Assembly: GCF_017676385.1 (NCBI RefSeq)
Contig: NZ_JAFFZN010000016.1
Coordinates: forward strand, 62,001 to 126,000
DNA length: 64,000 bases
Origin: Streptomyces spirodelae
Lineage (GTDB): Bacteria > Actinomycetota > Actinomycetes > Streptomycetales > Streptomycetaceae
Reading direction: 5' to 3'
The notes beneath the pieces are model-generated. The model saw only the letters and a program-made list of their open reading frames with translations. It was not told the origin of the DNA and did no database searches. A program made the translations under genes and the position numbers. How positions within the stretch are numbered: the first letter of the stretch is position 1; each line of letters opens with the position of its first letter. This document shows positions 61,178 to 64,000 of this stretch, piece after piece.

Positions 61178-62328
61178 CGCTGGGCTCCGGCGGCGGCGTC
61201 GGCCGACTGCCCGGCCGGTGGCTCCGTGGCCGGGTCCCGGGAGGGCAGAGGCGGAGCCGGGCGGCCCGGGTAGTCGGCCGGCGGCTTGAGGCGCTGCCCC
61301 GGCTGACCGCCCATCTCGTACTTGAGGAGTTTCTTCGCCTTCTCCGGGTCCGTCTCGCCCTCGCCGTACGAGGGGCACAGCTCGGCGATCGGGCAGGCGC
61401 CGCAGGCGGGCTTGCGGGAGTGGCAGATGCGCCGGCCGTGGAAGATCGTGCGGTGCGAGAACATCGTCCACTCGCTCTCCGGCAGCAGGTCGTCGATCTC
61501 CTGCTCGACCTTGACGGCGTCCGTCTGCTCGGTGAGCTTCCAGCGGCGCACCAGTCGGCCGAAGTGCGTGTCGACGGTCAGCCCGGGGACTCCGAAGGCG
61601 TTGCCGAGCACGACGAACGCCGTCTTCCGGCCCACGCCCGGCAGCTTCACCAGCTCGTCTATCGTGCCGGGAACCTTGCCGCCGTGGTCGTCCCGCAGCG
61701 CCGCCGAGAGGCCGAGCAGCGATTTGGCCTTGGAGCGGAAGAAGCCGGTGGGGCGGATCAGCTCCTCCAGCTCCTCGGGGTTGGCGGCCGCCATGTCCTC
61801 CGGAGTGGGATACGCGGCGAAGAGGGCGGGCGTCGTCTGGTTGACGCGCAGGTCGGTGGTCTGCGCGGAGAGGACGGTGGCCACCAGCAGCTCGAACGGA
61901 TTCTCGAAATCGAGCTCGGGGTGTGCGTAGTAGTAGACCTCCGCCAGCGCCTCGTTGAGCCGCGCGGCCCGCTTCGCCCTCGACTCCCGCGACTCCGGCT
62001 TGCCCCCGGGCGTCTTCTTGGCAGGGACCTTCTTCGCGGCGGTGGCCTTCTTCGCAGCGACGGCCGTCTTCTTGGCCGGGGCCTTCTTGGCGGTCGCCTT
62101 CTTGGCGGCGGCCTTCTTCCCAGCAGTCTTCTTCGCGGCGGTCTGCCCGGCGGGGGACTTCTTCGCGGCGGCGGTCTTCTTGCCCGTGGGGGCCTTCTCC
62201 GCCTGAGCGGTCTTCTTCGCCGTGGCGGTCGCCTTCTTCGCGGCGGCCCGCTTCCTCGGCGCCGCTGCCGACGCTGCCGCGTCGGCAGCCTCCTGTTCGC
62301 TCACAGCGGAATCCTCTGTTGCCGTCAC
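61174..62328 (-). CDS. nth: Endonuclease III with Lys/Ala-rich N-terminal extension
   Basis: 384 residues, against about 210-250 in most bacteria. Residues about 25-115 are repeats of AAKK/PAKK type resembling histone H1 tails. The enzyme core follows: HhH LPGVGRKTAFVVLGNAFG with the catalytic Lys, TVDTHFGRLVRR with the catalytic Asp, and the [4Fe-4S] ligands C-x6-C-x2-C-x5-C in CHSRKPACGACPIAELC. It excises oxidised pyrimidines. Start GTG at 62328 follows GAGGGGGC. The basic extension likely increases DNA binding. Confidence 0.92.
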   Translation of the reverse strand: MTATEDSAVSEQEAADAAASAAAPRKRAAAKKATATAKKTAQAEKAPTGKKTAAAKKSPAGQTAAKKTAGKKAAAKKATAKKAPAKKTAVAAKKATAAKKVPAKKTPGGKPESRESRAKRAARLNEALAEVYYYAHPELDFENPFELLVATVLSAQTTDLRVNQTTPALFAAYPTPEDMAAANPEELEELIRPTGFFRSKAKSLLGLSAALRDDHGGKVPGTIDELVKLPGVGRKTAFVVLGNAFGVPGLTVDTHFGRLVRRWKLTEQTDAVKVEQEIDDLLPESEWTMFSHRTIFHGRRICHSRKPACGACPIAELCPSYGEGETDPEKAKKLLKYEMGGQPGQRLKPPADYPGRPAPPLPSRDPATEPPAGQSADAAAGAQR

Positions 62329-62477
62329 CCGCCCAGCCCCCTCTCTCTCCGTGCGCTGCCCGGGGTATTGGACACTCGGCCAGCGTAAGGGGGGCCACCG
62401 ACATTCGTGGCACACGCGGCTGATCCGGGGCCCTAGCGCGCCCCGCGTTGGGAGCGACAGCATGCGTGCGTCAAACT

Positions 62478-62500
62478 TGTGACTGATTGCTGTGACTGAT
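62478..62500 (+). promoter_or_regulatory. Direct repeat upstream of crp
   Basis: TGTGACTGAT occurs at 62478-62487 and 62491-62500, 13 bases apart, 70 bases before the crp start. TGTGA is also the Crp half-site, but here the two are direct, not inverted, so autoregulation is only a possibility. Confidence 0.35.
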
Positions 62501-62569
62501 CGCATGGTTTCACCGTCCGGCATCATGGGTTCCACGGACCCCATGGGCAGGTCGACAAGGAGAGAACTC

Positions 62570-63244
62570 GTGGACGACGTTCTGCGGCGCGCCCCGCTCT
62601 TCGCGGCGCTCGATGAGGAGCAGGCCGCTGAGCTGCGCGCCTCCATGACGGAGACGACGCTCGCTCGCGGCGAGGCCCTCTTCCACGAGGGTGACCCGGG
62701 TGACCGCCTCTATGTGGTGACCGACGGCAAGGTGAAGCTGCACCGCACTTCGCCGGACGGCCGGGAGAACATGCTGGCGGTGCTGGGCCCCGGCGAGCTG
62801 ATCGGCGAGCTCTCCCTGTTCGACCCGGGCCCGCGTACGGCCACGGCCTCCGCGCTGACCGAGGTCAGACTGCTGGGGCTGGGCCACGGCGACCTCCAGC
62901 CCTGGCTGAATGCCCGGCCCGAGGTGGCCTCGGCGCTGCTGCGCGCCATCGCGCGACGGCTGCGCCGCACCAACGACTCCATGTCCGACCTGGTCTTCTC
63001 CGATGTGCCCGGGCGGGTGGCCAAGCAGCTGCTGGACCTCTCCCGCCGCTTCGGCGTGCAGTCCGAGGAGGGCATCCACGTCGTCCACGACCTGACCCAG
63101 GAGGAGCTGGCCCAGCTGGTGGGCGCCTCCCGCGAGACGGTGAACAAGGCGCTGGCCGACTTCGCCGGGCGCGGCTGGCTGCGGCTGGAGGCCCGCGCGG
63201 TCATCCTGCTGGACATCGAGCGACTGGCGAAGCGCTCGCGCTGA
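62570..63244 (+). CDS. crp: cAMP receptor protein family regulator Crp
   Basis: 224 residues, same length as S. coelicolor Crp. N-terminal cyclic-nucleotide-binding domain with GELIGELSLFDPGPRTATASAL (phosphate-binding cassette); C-terminal winged helix with recognition helix ASRETVNKALADF. Crp controls germination, development and secondary metabolism in Streptomyces. GTG at 62570 has AAGGAGAGA upstream; earlier in-frame ATGs lack this. Confidence 0.94.
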   Translation: MDDVLRRAPLFAALDEEQAAELRASMTETTLARGEALFHEGDPGDRLYVVTDGKVKLHRTSPDGRENMLAVLGPGELIGELSLFDPGPRTATASALTEVRLLGLGHGDLQPWLNARPEVASALLRAIARRLRRTNDSMSDLVFSDVPGRVAKQLLDLSRRFGVQSEEGIHVVHDLTQEELAQLVGASRETVNKALADFAGRGWLRLEARAVILLDIERLAKRSR

Positions 63245-63262
63245 CCCGGCCGTACGGCATGT

Positions 63263-63293
63263 AAGGGGCGCTTTCCTAGGGAGGGCGCCCCTT
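63263..63293. terminator. Bidirectional hairpin between crp and the MBL-fold gene
   Basis: AAGGGGCGC (63263-63271) pairs with GCGCCCCTT (63285-63293) and the stem extends beyond a one-base bulge. It suits termination of both convergent genes. Confidence 0.75.
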
Positions 63294-63311
63294 TACACGT
63301 ACGTCCACCAG

Positions 63312-64000
63312 TCACACCAGCCCGTGCTCGACCAGATAGTCGAGCTGGGCCCGTACCGACAGCTCCGCCGCGGGCCACAGGGTCCGGTCCACGTCCGCGT
63401 AGACGTGTGCCACCACCTCGGCGGCCGTCCGGTGCCCCTGTTCGACCGCCGTCTCGACCTGGGCGAGCCGTTTGGCGCGGTGGGCCAGGTAGTAGTCGAT
63501 GGCGCCCTGGGCGTCGTCGAGCACCGGTCCGTGGCCCGGCAGTACGCGGCTGACACCGTCGTCCACCGTCAGGGAGCGCAGCGCGCGCAGCGAGTCGAGA
63601 TAGTCGCCGAGCCTGCCGTCCGGGTGCGCGACAACCGTGGTGCCGCGCCCCAGCACCGTGTCCCCGGTGAGCACGGCGGCGTCCGCTGGGAGGTGGAAGG
63701 AGAGCGAGTCCGCGGTGTGCCCAGGGGTGGGCACGACGCGCAGTTCCAGGCCGCCCGTGTCCACCACGTCCCCGGCGGCCAGGCCCTCGTCGCCCAGGCG
63801 CAGCGCGGGGTCGAGAGCGCGGACCGGTGAACCCGTCAGTTCGGCGAACCGGGCCGCACCCTCGGCATGATCGGGGTGACCGTGGGTGAGCAGAGTGAGC
63901 GCGACCCGCCTGCCCTGCTGCTCGGCGGTGGCGATGACGTTGCGCAGGTGCGCGTCGTCCAGCGGGCCCGGGTCGATGACGACGGCCAGGCGGGAGCCGG
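63312..64000 (-). CDS. MBL-fold metallo-hydrolase (5' end cut by window edge)
   Basis: The frame is open to base 64000, so about 229 C-terminal residues are seen. Metal motif THGHPDHAEGAARF (HxHxDH) lies about 40 residues from the cut, then PTPGHTADSLSF with a third His, LTGDTVLGRGT with the bridging Asp, and LPGHGPVL. After this a helical winged-helix-like domain (VVAHVYADVDRTLWPAAELSVRAQLDYLVEHG) marks the LACTB2-like/RNase-Z-related subgroup. Substrate unknown. Confidence 0.85.
   Translation of the reverse strand, partial: GSRLAVVIDPGPLDDAHLRNVIATAEQQGRRVALTLLTHGHPDHAEGAARFAELTGSPVRALDPALRLGDEGLAAGDVVDTGGLELRVVPTPGHTADSLSFHLPADAAVLTGDTVLGRGTTVVAHPDGRLGDYLDSLRALRSLTVDDGVSRVLPGHGPVLDDAQGAIDYYLAHRAKRLAQVETAVEQGHRTAAEVVAHVYADVDRTLWPAAELSVRAQLDYLVEHGLV

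Noticed and set aside
62478..62500. Canonical Crp autoregulatory palindrome
   Set aside because: The two TGTGA units are direct, not inverted, so the symmetric Crp site is not met.

Overview
The window is high-GC actinobacterial DNA and almost certainly comes from Streptomyces. GC is very high with strong third-position bias, starts are often GTG, and genes are packed with ATGA/GTGA overlaps. From about 19 kb to the right end the gene order matches, from memory, the conserved S. coelicolor block around SCO3540-SCO3571: secreted tripeptidyl aminopeptidase, holB, tmk fusion, topA, TM2 protein, methyltransferase, hppA, apg-bldG, helicase, tad pilus genes, ssd, HAD phosphatase, acsA, nhaA, marP, nudix, nth, crp. 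No integrase, transposase or CRISPR array was seen.

Left part (1-18.8 kb), accessory. (a) 1-6998 is the 3' half of a BREX type 2 (Pgl) phage-defence operon: the C-terminal end of a probable PglY, then PglZ, BrxD and BrxHI, all overlapping by 1-4 bases. (b) 7185-15465 is a carotenoid locus with two converging arms, crtY-crtT-crtU rightward and DUF5914 Rieske-crtB-crtI leftward, which would make isorenieratene-type aryl carotenoids; a tspO-like gene diverges from crtY. No crtE (GGPP synthase) is visible. Short translationally coupled ORFs precede both crtY and crtI, and both arms have a CACCT/AGGTG inverted repeat upstream. (c) 15912-17400 is the most novel element: a 28-codon gene whose product ends in an aromatic/proline tail (AYPWVP), then a strong hairpin, then a cytochrome P450 with an atypical I-helix. 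This is the layout of P450-modified RiPPs (atropopeptide/tryptorubin-like). A second, conventional P450 converges on it. The accessory part ends at a tRNA-Thr(CGT) gene whose 3' end faces it.

Core part (18.8-64 kb). DNA metabolism: holB, a large MFS-thymidylate kinase-coiled-coil fusion, topA with a Lys-rich tail, nth with a Lys-rich N-terminus. Development and regulation: apg-bldG and crp. A Flp/Tad pilus operon (ssd-tadA-tadB-tadC-DUF4244-TadE-TadE/G-like) runs leftward from a promoter region holding a 6C small RNA and three DnaA-box-like 9-mers. A second probable small RNA lies right of the HAD gene. A degenerate Fic-domain protein diverges from a MinD/CooC-like ATPase. Central metabolism and ion genes include a SulP-STAS-carbonic anhydrase fusion, acsA with a near-perfect DasR (dre) operator in its leader, nhaA and the membrane protease marP. 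The DEAD/DEAH helicase right of bldG is interrupted by an apparent 1-base frameshift in a G5 run. The window ends inside a metallo-beta-lactamase-fold hydrolase gene.
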